Shown: positions 44,625 to 53,348, counted from the first letter of the stretch. The stretch: DNA of 64,000 bases from Nocardioides currus (GCF_003057875.1 NZ_PYXZ01000011.1:115037-179036); one strand, 5' to 3'. A program made the numbers and translations. Notes: a model not told the origin generated them from the letters alone.

Positions 44625-45470
44625 GTGATCGAGTTCGACGACGTGCAGGACCTCGTCTCCCCCGTGGTGATCGCCGCCTTCGAGGGGTGGAACGACGCTG
44701 CCGACGCGGCCTCGGGCGTGGTCGACCACCTGATGGAGGTCTGGAACGCCCGGGTGGTCGGGGCCATCGACCCGGAGGAGTTCTACGACTTCCAGGTCAA
44801 CCGCCCCCTCGTCGGGACGGACGAGAACGGCCACCGCCGGCTCACGTGGCCGACGACACGCGTGGCGATCGCGTCGCCGCCCGACCTCGACCGCGACGTC
44901 ATCCTGATCCGCGGCATCGAGCCCAACATGCGGTGGCGCCAGTTCTGCGCCGAGCTGCTGGCCGCCTGCGACGACCTCGGTGGCGAGCTGGTGATCACGC
45001 TCGGCGCGCTGCTGGCCGACTCGCCCCACACCCGTCCCATCCCCGTCACCGGCAGCGCCACCGAGCCCGACCTGGTCGACCGGCTCAAGCTCGAGCAGTC
45101 GACCTACGAGGGACCGACCGGCATCGTCGGGGTCTTCCAGGACGCTTGCGTGCAGCTCGACATCCCGGCCGTGTCCTACTGGGCCGCCGTGCCCCACTAC
45201 GTCGCCCAGCCGCCCTGCCCCAAGGCCACGCTCGCGCTGATCGGGCAGCTGGAGGACCTGCTCGACTGCTCGATCCCGCTCGGCGAGCTGCCCGACGACG
45301 CCCGCGCCTGGGAGCGCGGTGTCGACGAGCTCGCCGAGGAGGACGAGGACGTCGCCGACTACGTCCGCTCGCTCGAGGAGTCGCGCGACACCGCCGACCT
45401 GCCCGAGGCCAGCGGCGAGGCCATCGCCCGGGAGTTCGAGCGCTACCTCAAGCGGCGCTCGGAGGACTGA
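44625..45470 (+). CDS. PAC2 family protein
   Basis: 281-residue protein of the PAC2 family, named for eukaryotic/archaeal proteasome assembly chaperones; actinobacterial members have no proven role. Typical segments: VIAAFEGWNDAADAASGVVD, RGIEPNMRWRQFCAELL, VITLGALLADSPHTRPIPVT and PAVSYWAAVPHYVAQPPCP. The C-terminus is an acidic helix. TAGGCT (44613-44618) is 6 nt before GTG 44625 (leaderless). It lies 33 kb from the proteasome genes in this window, so a shared role is conceivable but unproven. Confidence 0.9.
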   Translation: MIEFDDVQDLVSPVVIAAFEGWNDAADAASGVVDHLMEVWNARVVGAIDPEEFYDFQVNRPLVGTDENGHRRLTWPTTRVAIASPPDLDRDVILIRGIEPNMRWRQFCAELLAACDDLGGELVITLGALLADSPHTRPIPVTGSATEPDLVDRLKLEQSTYEGPTGIVGVFQDACVQLDIPAVSYWAAVPHYVAQPPCPKATLALIGQLEDLLDCSIPLGELPDDARAWERGVDELAEEDEDVADYVRSLEESRDTADLPEASGEAIAREFERYLKRRSED

Positions 45471-45494
45471 GGCGCCGTACCACCCACCCCGCCA

Positions 45495-45544
45495 GCGGTG
45501 AGCCACCCACGTTCCAGCGCCGCGGGAGGTGGCTCACGCACCGC
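45495..45544. repeat. Dispersed palindromic element, copy C
   Basis: Left arm GCGGTGAGCCACCCACGTTC(C) (45495-45515), right arm GGGAGGTGGCTCACGCACCG(C) (45524-45544), interrupted pairing. It shares GGTGAGCCACCCAC with copy A at 17319-17368. It lies between convergent genes (PAC2 and mshC) and could work as a bidirectional terminator. Confidence 0.7.
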
Positions 45545-45577
45545 CGCGGGCGGGTCGCGGCGGCGTACGGCGAGGGG

Positions 45578-46822
45578 TCAGAGCTCGAGGCCGAGCGCCG
45601 CGTCGAGGAGCGGCCGGAGGGTCGCAGCGGCGTCGGGGTCGCTGGTGTCGGCGAGCCCGTGCGCGGTGTCGCCGAGGGTGGAGGCGACCCAGTCGTCGAT
45701 CGCCGCGACGGCGGTGGGGGCGTCGAGGTCGTTCGCCAGGGCGGCGAGCACGGCCTCGACGACCGGGGCGGCCGGGGCGCCGGCGCCGAGGGTGAGCGCC
45801 TTGCGCCACTGGCCGACGGAGTCGACGGCGTCCCAGAGCTGGTCGTCGGTCCACTCCCAGTCGCTGCGGTAGTGGTGGCGCAGCAGGACCAGGCGGATCG
45901 CCATCGGGTCGATGTCGCTGTTGCGCAGCGCCGAGACGAAGACGAGGTTGCCCTTCGACTTCGACATCTTCTCGCCGTCGTAGGCCACCATCCCGGCGTG
46001 CGCGTAGGTCTTCGCGAAGGGCTGGCCGGGGTCGGCGACCTGAGCCTCGCCGGCGCACATCTCGTGGTGCGGGAAGATCAGGTCGCTGCCCCCGCCCTGG
46101 ACGTCGAAGGCGTTGCCGAGGTGCTCCAGCGCGATGGCCGTGCACTCGATGTGCCACCCCGGTCGACCCGGCCCGAACGGGCTCTCCCACGACGGCTCGC
46201 CGTCGCGCTGGCCGCGCCACACGACGCAGTCGAGCGGGTCGCGCTTGCCCTCGCGCTCGGGGTCTCCCCCGCGCTCGCCGAAGATCCGCAGCATCTCGTC
46301 GCGGGTCCAGCCGGACACCCCGCCGAAGGCCGGGTCGGCGGTCACCGAGAAGTAGAGGTCGGTGTCGACCTGGTAGACCGCACCGGCCTCCTGGAGGCGG
46401 GTGATGAGGTCGATGACAAGGGGGATGGACTCGACGGCGCCGATGTAGTGGTCGGGCGCCAGCACCCGCAGCGCCTGCATGTCCTGACGGAACAGCTCGG
46501 TCTCGCGCTCGGCCAGCTCGACCCAGTCGACCTTGACCTTGGTGGCCCGCTCGAGCAGCGGGTCGTCGACGTCGGTGACGTTCTGCACGTAGGTGACCTC
46601 GTGCCCGGCCGAGCGCCAGGCGCGGTTGAGGAGGTCGAAGGCGAGGTACGTCGCTGCGTGACCCATGTGCGTGGCGTCGTACGGCGTGATGCCGCAGACG
46701 TAGAGGCGGGCCGGGCCCTCGGGGCGGGTCTCGACGAGCTCGCCCGACGCGGTGTCGTGGAGCCGGACGGCCGGTCCGGGGACGCCGGGAGCGGGGACGG
46801 CAGGAGAGGACCAGGCGTGCAT
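45578..46822 (-). CDS. mshC: Cysteine:glucosaminyl-inositol ligase MshC (mycothiol)
   Basis: ATP-dependent ligase joining cysteine to GlcN-Ins, a step of mycothiol synthesis. 414 residues, the length of the mycobacterial enzyme. It resembles cysteinyl-tRNA synthetase: LYVCGITPYDATHMGHAATY (Cys zinc ligand and HMGH), WHIECTAIALEHLG, GGGSDLIFPHHE, and the KMSKSKGN loop. MshC-type N-terminus MHAWSSPAVP and the GERGGDPEREGKRDPLD insert separate it from CysS, and the tRNA anticodon domain is missing. Start ATG 46822; -10 TAGGGT is 7 nt upstream. First gene in a conserved four-gene neighbourhood. Confidence 0.95.
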   Translation of the reverse strand: MHAWSSPAVPAPGVPGPAVRLHDTASGELVETRPEGPARLYVCGITPYDATHMGHAATYLAFDLLNRAWRSAGHEVTYVQNVTDVDDPLLERATKVKVDWVELAERETELFRQDMQALRVLAPDHYIGAVESIPLVIDLITRLQEAGAVYQVDTDLYFSVTADPAFGGVSGWTRDEMLRIFGERGGDPEREGKRDPLDCVVWRGQRDGEPSWESPFGPGRPGWHIECTAIALEHLGNAFDVQGGGSDLIFPHHEMCAGEAQVADPGQPFAKTYAHAGMVAYDGEKMSKSKGNLVFVSALRNSDIDPMAIRLVLLRHHYRSDWEWTDDQLWDAVDSVGQWRKALTLGAGAPAAPVVEAVLAALANDLDAPTAVAAIDDWVASTLGDTAHGLADTSDPDAAATLRPLLDAALGLEL

Positions 46823-46841
46823 GAAAGGCACCCTATCCGGG

Positions 46842-47612
46842 TCAGAATGGCGGCCAGGGGATGACCGGCCACTCGTCGCGCGGGGAGGGCAGCACGCCGG
46901 TGTCGAGCAGGGTGCGGCACCGGCGGGCGAACGCCTCGATCTCGGCGTCCAGCACGTGCTCGGCCAGCACGTCGCCGAGGGCGCCTCCCACATCGGCGAG
47001 CACGCGGCGTACGCCTCCGACCTCCTGCTCACGCAGCGGCTCGCCCATCCAGCCCCACAGGACGGTGCGGAGCTTGTGGTCGACGTGGAAGGTGAGGCCG
47101 TGGTCGACGCCGTAGCGGTGACCGCCGGCCATCGCCAGCACGTGGCCGCCCTTGCGGTCGGCGTTGTTGACGAGCACGTCGAAGACGGCCATCAGGCGCA
47201 GCGCGGTGGAGTCCTCGTGGATGAGCGAGACCTCGCGGTCCCGCGCGTCGACGCCGTCGAAGACGTGCCGGAAGCCGTCGGGCGTGCGTCCCGCGGGCAC
47301 GAGGTCGACGGCGTCCTGGGCGGGGTCGGGCTCCTGCCAGACCTGCACCATCCCGGGTCCGTGCGGGCCGTCGCGCAGGATCGTGCGCGGGACGACGTCC
47401 CAGCCGAGCGCCTCGCTGACGGTGTAGGCCGCGACCTCGCGCCCGGCCAGGGTGCCGTCGGGGAAGTCCCACAGCGGACGCTCGCCGGCGACCGGCTTGT
47501 AGACGACCCGGAGGCCGTCGACCTCGCCGACGAAGGTGGCGTTGGAGGCGGGCATGACCCGGCCGTGGAGCGTGAGCTCCCCCGACATCTCGTCGGCGAC
47601 GGCGTCGGTCAC
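46842..47612 (-). CDS. SCO1664 family protein (PI3/4-kinase-like fold)
   Basis: 256-residue conserved actinobacterial protein. It has kinase-like blocks: VVYKPVAGERPLWDFPDG (candidate ATP-binding Lys), REVAAYTVSEALGWDVVP, FDVLVNNADRKGGHVL (catalytic Asp-x-x-x-x-Asn-like) and GVDHGLTFH (metal-binding Asp-like), reminiscent of HipA/PI3-4 kinases. No substrate is known. Starts at GTG 47612, overlapping the DUF3090 stop (GTGA). The trio SCO1664-DUF3090-phosphatase next to mshC is a recurrent actinobacterial set, suggesting a shared pathway. Confidence 0.88.
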   Translation of the reverse strand: MTDAVADEMSGELTLHGRVMPASNATFVGEVDGLRVVYKPVAGERPLWDFPDGTLAGREVAAYTVSEALGWDVVPRTILRDGPHGPGMVQVWQEPDPAQDAVDLVPAGRTPDGFRHVFDGVDARDREVSLIHEDSTALRLMAVFDVLVNNADRKGGHVLAMAGGHRYGVDHGLTFHVDHKLRTVLWGWMGEPLREQEVGGVRRVLADVGGALGDVLAEHVLDAEIEAFARRCRTLLDTGVLPSPRDEWPVIPWPPF

Positions 47613-48193
47613 TGCTGTTGCGGGTCGCGGCGCCGGAAGCCGTTGGCCCGCACGCAGAGGTGGCCCTCGGGGTCGATCGGGTTGCCGCAGAACGGGCAGT
47701 CGGGCCGGCCGGCCCCCACCACGCTGCGTGCCCGGTCGACGAAGGCGCGGGCGCCACCGGCGGTCAGCTTGACGACGAAGATCTCCTCGGGCTCCGGCTC
47801 CTCCAGGTCCTCGTCGACCTGGTCGGGGGCGACGACCGCGGCCTCGGTGAACGGGAACACCTCGATCACGATCCGCTCCAGCGACAGGTCCCACGACAAC
47901 GTCATCGTGCCCGCGCGGAACTCCTCCTCGATCGGCTGCTCGAGCGGGTTGTTGTCCACGAGGTCGAAGGGCGTGACCGCCGGGATCAATGCGGAGGTCT
48001 CGGACGCGCGCATGACCTCGTCGAGGAGCTCGTCCACGCGCTCGGAGAGGGCCTCGACCTGCTGCTTCTCCAGCGCGACGCTGGTGAGGCGGGCGCCGTC
48101 GCGGGCCTGGAGGAAGAAGGTGCGGGCACCGGGCGGGCCGACGGTGCCGACCACGAACCGCTCGGGCGGGTCGAAGGAGTGGATCAGGGGCAT
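47609..48193 (-). CDS. DUF3090 family protein
   Basis: 194 residues. N-terminal FDPPERFVVGTVGPPGARTF and LQARDGARLTSVALEKQQVE, acidic middle, and a C-terminal zinc-ribbon-like motif CPFCGNPIDPEGHLC. The function is unknown; it almost always accompanies the SCO1664-type kinase-like gene, to which it is coupled by a four-base overlap. ATG 48193 is 6 nt from -10 TAGGGT, so the message is predicted leaderless. Confidence 0.9.
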   Translation of the reverse strand: MPLIHSFDPPERFVVGTVGPPGARTFFLQARDGARLTSVALEKQQVEALSERVDELLDEVMRASETSALIPAVTPFDLVDNNPLEQPIEEEFRAGTMTLSWDLSLERIVIEVFPFTEAAVVAPDQVDEDLEEPEPEEIFVVKLTAGGARAFVDRARSVVGAGRPDCPFCGNPIDPEGHLCVRANGFRRRDPQQQ

Positions 48194-48202
48194 GCAATCA
48201 CC

Positions 48203-48931
48203 CTAGCCAGCCGTGGTTGGCCCGGCTCCCCCGCCGACCACCGCGTCGTCCGCGGCTCGGCGGGAGCGGGGCGAGCGCTTCCGCTTCGTGACCGGCGGCG
48301 TGAGCCAGGACAGGTCACCGGCGGCCGTGTTGGTGCCGAGGACGAAGGGCCGGGACTCGGTGTAGCGCACGATCGAGACCGAGGCCGGGTCGACGTGGAT
48401 GCGCTGGAAGAGGTCGAGGTGGGTGCCGAGGGCGTCGGCCAGGATCGACTTGATGACGTCGCCGTGGCTGACCGCGAGCCAGACCGCGCCGGGACCGTGC
48501 TGCTCCTCGACGAGGCGGTCGTGGCGGCGTACGGCCTCGACCGCGCGGTCCTGCATCGCGCGCATCGACTCACCGCCCGGGAAGGCGGCCGCCGACGGCT
48601 GCTGCTGCACGACCTTCCACAGCGCCTCCTTGGCCAGGTCCTTGATCGGTCGTCCCTGCCACTCGCCGTAGTCGCACTCGCTGAGCTTGCGATCCGTCGT
48701 CAGCCCGGGTGGCGCCGCCTGCTGCGCGACGATCGCCCTCGCGGTCTGCCTGCAGCGTTCGAGCGGGCTCGTGACGGCGGCCGCGAGCCGGACCGCGGCC
48801 AGTCGCTCGCCGACCGCCTCGGCCTGCGCGAGGCCGTGGTCGTCGAGCCGCACGCCGGGCAGCCGGCCGGCCAGCACCCCCGACGTGTTCGCGGTCGATC
48901 GGCCGTGGCGGACGAGGATCACGGTTGCCAT
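48203..48931 (-). CDS. Histidine phosphatase, MSMEG_4193-type
   Basis: 242-residue phosphatase of the RHG family: ILVRHGRSTANTSGVLAGR (catalytic His), VTSPLERCRQTARAIV, ECDYGEWQGRPIKDL and VSHGDVIKSILADALG (second His). It belongs to the actinobacterial subgroup found with DUF3090 and SCO1664. The C-terminus is a basic, low-complexity tail (KRKRSPRSRRAADD). TAGGGT (complement of 48939-48944) is 7 nt from the ATG. It lies 9 bp upstream of DUF3090. Longer frames up to 49954 are antisense noise over corA. Confidence 0.9.
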   Translation of the reverse strand: MATVILVRHGRSTANTSGVLAGRLPGVRLDDHGLAQAEAVGERLAAVRLAAAVTSPLERCRQTARAIVAQQAAPPGLTTDRKLSECDYGEWQGRPIKDLAKEALWKVVQQQPSAAAFPGGESMRAMQDRAVEAVRRHDRLVEEQHGPGAVWLAVSHGDVIKSILADALGTHLDLFQRIHVDPASVSIVRYTESRPFVLGTNTAAGDLSWLTPPVTKRKRSPRSRRAADDAVVGGGAGPTTAG

Positions 48932-48938
48932 GCACCGG

Positions 48939-48957
48939 ACCCTAGTGGCACTAGCCT
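48939..48957. promoter_or_regulatory. Compact divergent promoter phosphatase / corA
   Basis: The minus-strand -10 TAGGGT (complement of 48939-48944) and the plus-strand -10 TAGCCT (48952-48957) are separated by 7 bp. Each is 7 nt from its start codon (ATG 48931, GTG 48965). The two polymerases would overlap. Confidence 0.6.
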
Positions 48958-48964
48958 GACGGTC

Positions 48965-49942
48965 GTGATCGTCGACAACGCGCTCTACCACGACGGCGTG
49001 CGGGTCGCCCTCGACGGCGACGACCCCAGCCTGGGGCACGCGCGCGTCCCGTGCGATCCCGGCGACTTCCAGTGGGTGGGCATCCACGACCCCACCGACG
49101 ACGAGCTCGCCCTGATCGCGAAGATGTTCGACCTGCACCCGCTGGCCGTCGAGGACGCCGGCGACTCCCACCAGCGGCCCAAGGTCGAGCGCTACGGCGA
49201 CACGCTGTTCCTCGTGCTCAAGACGCTCTGGTACGTCGACGACCAGGACGCCGTCGAGACCGGCGAGATCAACCTGTTCATCGGCCGCGACTTCGTGGTG
49301 ACCGTCCGCCACGGCCAGGGCGTCAACCTCGCGGACTCGCGCCGTGACCTCGAGCAGCGCGCCAAGGTCCTCGAGCACGGGCCGATGGCGGTGATGTACG
49401 CCATCTGCGACCGCGTCGTCGACGAGTACGAGCGAGTCGGTGCGGCGCTGGAGGAGGACGTCGACGAGGTCGAGGAGTCGGTCTTCTCCCCCGCCCGCAC
49501 CAACGACTCGGTGCGGATCTACACCCTCAAGCGCGAGATCGCGGAGGTACGCCGCGCGGTGCTCCCGCTCCGGGAGCCGATGCGTCGTTTCGCGGCCGGC
49601 CAGCACGAGAGCATCGACGACGAGACGGCCACCTACTTCCGCGACGTCGCCGACCACCTCCAGCGCGTCTCCGAGGTCATCGACACCCTCGACAACCTCC
49701 TCTCCACGGCCTTCGACGCCCACCTCGCGCGCATCTCGGTGCAGCAGAACGAGGACATGCGCAAGATCTCGGCGGGAGCGGCACTCGTCGTCGTACCCAC
49801 CCTGATCGCCGGTGTCTACGGCATGAACTTCGACCACATGCCCGAGCTGCACTGGACCTACGGCTACGCCTTCGCCATCGCGCTGATGGTCGGCGCCTCG
49901 GCAGTCCTGCTGTGGTTCTTCAAGAAGTCGGGATGGCTCTGA
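48965..49942 (+). CDS. corA: CorA-family magnesium/cobalt transporter
   Basis: 325-residue pentameric ion channel. Large cytoplasmic funnel (about 1-265) with WVGIHDPTDDELALIAKMFD and HPLAVEDAGDSHQRPKVERY, a long stalk helix, then two C-terminal membrane helices. The signature YGMNF is in IAGVYGMNFDHMPELHW. GTG 48965 is 7 nt from TAGCCT. The MFS gene starts inside its last codons (ATG 49933), so both are probably co-transcribed. Confidence 0.95.
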   Translation: MIVDNALYHDGVRVALDGDDPSLGHARVPCDPGDFQWVGIHDPTDDELALIAKMFDLHPLAVEDAGDSHQRPKVERYGDTLFLVLKTLWYVDDQDAVETGEINLFIGRDFVVTVRHGQGVNLADSRRDLEQRAKVLEHGPMAVMYAICDRVVDEYERVGAALEEDVDEVEESVFSPARTNDSVRIYTLKREIAEVRRAVLPLREPMRRFAAGQHESIDDETATYFRDVADHLQRVSEVIDTLDNLLSTAFDAHLARISVQQNEDMRKISAGAALVVVPTLIAGVYGMNFDHMPELHWTYGYAFAIALMVGASAVLLWFFKKSGWL

Positions 49943-51159
49943 GCACGGCCCCACCCCGGCTCACCGCCTGGCAGGTCGTGTGGTGGTTCGGCTTCGTCAG
50001 CCTGGCCGCGGACATGGTCTACGAGGGCGCTCGCTCGATGTACGGCCCCGTCCTGGCCGCGCTCGGCGCCTCCGCGGCGGTCGTCGGCCTCGTGACCGGC
50101 GCCGGCGAGGCGATGGCGCTGGTGCTTCGACTGGTGTTCGGCCCCGTCGCCGACCGGACGGGTCGCTACTGGACGCTGACGATCGTCGGCTACGGCCTCA
50201 CCGCCGTGTGCGTGCCGCTGCTGTGGTTCGCCCCGCGGGTGGGCGGCGCCGGTCTCGCCGTGGCGATCGTGCTGATCCTGCTGGAGCGGCTGGGCAAGGC
50301 GGTCCGGTCGCCCTCGAAGTCGGCGCTGCTCGCCCACGCCGCGGGCGCGGTCGGACGTGGTCGCGGGTTCGGCGTGCACAAGGCGCTCGACCAGGTCGGC
50401 GCGTTCGCGGGCCCGCTGGTCGTGGCCGCGGTCGTGGCCGGCGCCTCGCTGTGGGCGGGCATGGCCGTGCTCGCGCTGCCCGGGGCGGTCGCGATGGGGC
50501 TGCTCGCCTTCCTGTGCCTGCGCGTCCCCGACCCGTCGGTCTACGACCCGGACGCGAGCCGGCAGCCCCACGTCGGCGACGAGCGACGCGGCTGGCTGCG
50601 CGACGCCGTCGGCGCCGACCTGCCTCCGGTGTTCTTCCGCTACGCATTCGCCTGCGCCCTGACCACCGGGGCGCTGGTCACCTTCGGCATCATCGGATAC
50701 CACCTCACCGTCGACGACCTGGTGCCGCTGGCCGCGGTCCCGCTGGTCTACGCCGGGGCGATGGCGGTCGAGGCCGTCGCCGCCCTCGTCGTCGGCGCCG
50801 TCTACGACCGCACGGGCGCGCGGGTCCTGCTCGTCGTGCCGGTGCTGGTCGCCGTGGTGCCGGCCCTCGCGCTCGGCGGGACGCTCGCGTTCGTGGTCGT
50901 CGGCGTCGTGGTGTGGGGCGTCGCGCAGGGGGTGCAGGACTCGACCATCAAGGCAGCCGTGGCCGACCTGGTCCCGGCGCAGCGGCGCGCGACGGCGTAC
51001 GGCGTGTTCGCGGGCATCCAGGGCGCGCTGGCCATCGTCGGTGGTGCCGGGGCGGGGTGGCTCTACGACCGTTCGCTGCCGGCGCTGGTGGTGGCCGTCG
51101 CGGTCACCCAGGTGGTGGCGCTGGCGCTGCTGGCGACGACGCTGCGACGTACGCCCTGA
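49933..51159 (+). CDS. Major facilitator superfamily transporter
   Basis: 408 residues with about 12 hydrophobic helices. The inter-helix motif PVADRTGRYWTLTIVG (MFS motif A, D-R-x-G-R) follows helix 2, and a second copy VYDRTGARVLLVV opens the second half. The sequence LTAWQVVWWFGFVSLAADMV at the N-terminus resembles drug/metabolite exporters. Substrate not predictable. ATG 49933 overlaps the corA stop; the upstream ATG 49912 lies in corA and is less likely. Confidence 0.88.
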   Translation: MALSTAPPRLTAWQVVWWFGFVSLAADMVYEGARSMYGPVLAALGASAAVVGLVTGAGEAMALVLRLVFGPVADRTGRYWTLTIVGYGLTAVCVPLLWFAPRVGGAGLAVAIVLILLERLGKAVRSPSKSALLAHAAGAVGRGRGFGVHKALDQVGAFAGPLVVAAVVAGASLWAGMAVLALPGAVAMGLLAFLCLRVPDPSVYDPDASRQPHVGDERRGWLRDAVGADLPPVFFRYAFACALTTGALVTFGIIGYHLTVDDLVPLAAVPLVYAGAMAVEAVAALVVGAVYDRTGARVLLVVPVLVAVVPALALGGTLAFVVVGVVVWGVAQGVQDSTIKAAVADLVPAQRRATAYGVFAGIQGALAIVGGAGAGWLYDRSLPALVVAVAVTQVVALALLATTLRRTP

Positions 51160-51161
51160 TC

Positions 51162-51986
51162 TCAGGCGCTGAGGATGCCCGCCCCGAGGAGCACCAGCGT
51201 CGCGGTGCCGAGGGCGACGCGGTAGAGCACGAACGGCGTGTAGGACTTCGTGGAGACGTAGCGCAGGAGCCAGGCGATGGCGGCGTAGCCCACGACGAAG
51301 CTGATCACGGTCGCGACGATGGTCGGGCCCCAGCCGTAGGTGTTGTCGCCGCCGGGGATCTCCTTGAGCTCGAACAGCCCGGCCCCGACGACCGCCGGGA
51401 TGGCGAGCAGGAAGGCGAAGCGGGTCGCGGCCTCGCGCTCGTAGCCCAGCGCCCGGCCCATCGAGATCGTCGCGCCGCTGCGGGAGACACCTGGGATCAG
51501 CGCGAGGGCCTGGGCCAGCCCCATCAGGACCGCGTCGCGCAGGCTGATGTGCTTGATCACCTTGTCGTTCCTCGAGAGCCGGTCGGCCACCCCGAGCACG
51601 ATGCCCATCACGATCAGCGTGCAGCCGATGATCCACAGGTTGCGGAAGTCCTTCTCGATGACGTCCTTGAGCAGCACGCCGAGGACCACGATCGGCAGCG
51701 AGCCGACGATGATGTACCACCCCATCCGCGAGTCCGCGTGGCCGCGCCACTCCGGCTTGGCCAGCGAGAGCACCCACGCCTTGCCGATGCGCCAGATGTC
51801 GTGGCGGAAGTAGATGAGGACGGCCAGCTCGGTGCCGATCTGGATGACGGCCGTGAACGCCGCGCCCGGGTCGCCCCAGCCGAACAGCTCCGGGAAGATC
51901 CGCAGGTGCGCGCTGCTGGAGATGGGCAGGAACTCGGTCAGGCCCTGGATGGTGCCGAGGACCACGGCCTTGAGGAGATCGATCAC
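51162..51986 (-). CDS. uppP: Undecaprenyl-diphosphate phosphatase UppP (BacA)
   Basis: Membrane enzyme that recycles undecaprenyl pyrophosphate for cell-wall synthesis and confers bacitracin tolerance. 274 residues with about seven to eight helices. Signature motifs: QGLTEFLPISSSAHL near the N-terminus and IPGVSRSGATISMGRALG in the second half. Starts at GTG 51986; TACGCT is 8 nt upstream. Its end is 2 bp from the convergent MFS stop. Confidence 0.95.
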   Translation of the reverse strand: MIDLLKAVVLGTIQGLTEFLPISSSAHLRIFPELFGWGDPGAAFTAVIQIGTELAVLIYFRHDIWRIGKAWVLSLAKPEWRGHADSRMGWYIIVGSLPIVVLGVLLKDVIEKDFRNLWIIGCTLIVMGIVLGVADRLSRNDKVIKHISLRDAVLMGLAQALALIPGVSRSGATISMGRALGYEREAATRFAFLLAIPAVVGAGLFELKEIPGGDNTYGWGPTIVATVISFVVGYAAIAWLLRYVSTKSYTPFVLYRVALGTATLVLLGAGILSA

Positions 51987-52050
51987 GAGGCAGAAGCGTA
52001 CGGGCGCGTCCCTGCACCCAACCTGACGGGCGCGTCGCTAATCTCGGCGC

Positions 52051-52998
52051 ATGCAGCAACGTGCGGTCGGCTCCACGGGACTCAAGGTCTCCCGCCTCGG
52101 TCTGGGCACCATGACGTGGGGCCGCGACACCGACGAGCACGAGGCGCGTGACCAGCTGATCGCCTTCGCCGAGGCCGGCGGCACGCTGCTCGACACGGCC
52201 GCGGGGTACGGCGACGGCGCGAGCGAGGAGCTGATCGGCACCCTGCTCGGCGACGTGCTCGGACGAGACGAGGTCGTGCTCGCGACCAAGGCCGGCATCT
52301 CGCGGCGCACGGGCGAGCGCGTCACCAACACCTCGCGCGGCCACCTGCTGACCTCCCTCGACGCGTCGCTCAAGCGGCTGCGCGTCGACCACGTCGACCT
52401 GTGGCAAGTGCACGTGTGGACCGACGACACCCCGGTCGAGGAGACGCTGACAGCGCTCGACCTCGCGGTGTCGTCCGGCCGGGCGTCGTACATCGGCATC
52501 TCCAACTACTCCGGGTGGCAGACCGCGCAGGCGGCGACCTGGCAGCGCGCCGTGCCGGGCCGCTCGACCCTGGCCTCGACGCAGGTGGAGTACTCCCTGC
52601 TGTCCCGCGGCGTCGAGCACGAGGTGCTGCCCGCCGCCGCCGCGCTCGGGCTCGGGGTGCTCCCCTGGTCGCCGCTCGGTCGGGGCGTGCTCACCGGGAA
52701 GTACCGCACCGGCACCCCGTCGGACTCGCGGGCCGCCTCGCCGCACTTCTCCGGCTTCGTCAACCCCTACCTCGACGAGCGGGGTCGCGGCATCGTCGAG
52801 GCGGTCGTCCGTGCCGCCGAGGGCCTGGGCTGGACGCCGCTCGAGGTGGCCCTGGTCTGGGTGCGCGACCGGCCCGGGGTCACCGCCCCGATCGTCGGCG
52901 CCCGCACCGCCGCCCAGCTCCAGGGCGCGCTCGGCATCGAGGAGCTGGCCCTGCCACGCGAGATCGTCGACGCCCTCGACGACGTGAGCGGGGACTGA
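52051..52998 (+). CDS. Aldo/keto reductase
   Basis: NADPH-dependent (beta/alpha)8 oxidoreductase, 315 residues. Catalytic tetrad region: LLDTAAGYGDGASEELIG (Asp-Tyr), LATKAG (Lys) and LWQVHVWTDDTPVEETL (His); cofactor segment YSLLSRGVEHEVLPAA and the C-terminal PIVGARTAAQLQGALG. Physiological substrate unknown. TAATCT (52039-52044) is 6 nt from the ATG (leaderless). One base separates it from the next gene. Confidence 0.93.
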   Translation: MQQRAVGSTGLKVSRLGLGTMTWGRDTDEHEARDQLIAFAEAGGTLLDTAAGYGDGASEELIGTLLGDVLGRDEVVLATKAGISRRTGERVTNTSRGHLLTSLDASLKRLRVDHVDLWQVHVWTDDTPVEETLTALDLAVSSGRASYIGISNYSGWQTAQAATWQRAVPGRSTLASTQVEYSLLSRGVEHEVLPAAAALGLGVLPWSPLGRGVLTGKYRTGTPSDSRAASPHFSGFVNPYLDERGRGIVEAVVRAAEGLGWTPLEVALVWVRDRPGVTAPIVGARTAAQLQGALGIEELALPREIVDALDDVSGD

Positions 52999-52999
52999 C

Positions 53000-53224
53000 G
53001 TGGCCCGGGTGCAACGCCGGCCACCTCGGGCGGGCGTGGAGTGGGAGTTCGACACGCTGACCCTGCCGCGCGACTTCTCCCGCAACGTCGTCACCCGGAT
53101 GCTGGTCGAGCGGGCCGAGGTCGGCGGGTGGGAGCTCGACCGCCTGCGCATCGGGAACGACGGCGTGCGCCGCGTGGTGCTGCGCCGCAAGATCATCCGG
53201 GCGCGGCTGACACTCTTCGGCTGA
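53000..53224 (+). CDS. DUF5703 family small protein
   Basis: 74-residue basic protein from GTG 53000. The segment VEWEFDTLTLPRDFSRNVVT, then RMLVERAEVGGWELDRLRI and RRVVLRRKIIRARLTLFG, fits the DUF5703 family of small actinobacterial proteins. No function is known. It lies one base after the aldo-keto reductase stop, so they share a message, and is followed by the palindrome cluster at 53243-53327. Confidence 0.8.
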   Translation: MARVQRRPPRAGVEWEFDTLTLPRDFSRNVVTRMLVERAEVGGWELDRLRIGNDGVRRVVLRRKIIRARLTLFG

Positions 53225-53242
53225 GTCGCCGCCGCTCGTCAA

Positions 53243-53327
53243 GTTTCCCCGGCTAGCCGGGGAAACCCCGACTTCGTGGGGTTTGCATGCCCCCCTAAGT
53301 TCGAATTTCCCCGCTTAGCCGGGGAAA
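53243..53327. repeat. Cluster of palindromes between convergent genes
   Basis: Three inverted repeats in 85 bp. (1) 53243-53266 is a perfect 24-bp palindrome, GTTTCCCCGGCT then its complement. (2) 53263-53284 is AAACCCC...GGGGTTT with a short inner pair; it shares bases with (1), so both cannot form at once. (3) 53306-53327 repeats TTTCCCCG...CGGGGAAA with a 6-base loop. The cluster lies between the stops of two convergent genes, suggesting a bidirectional terminator, though the exact symmetry also fits a protein-binding site or a REP-like element. Confidence 0.75.
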
Positions 53328-53348
53328 CCGAAACCGGGTGGTAGATCC

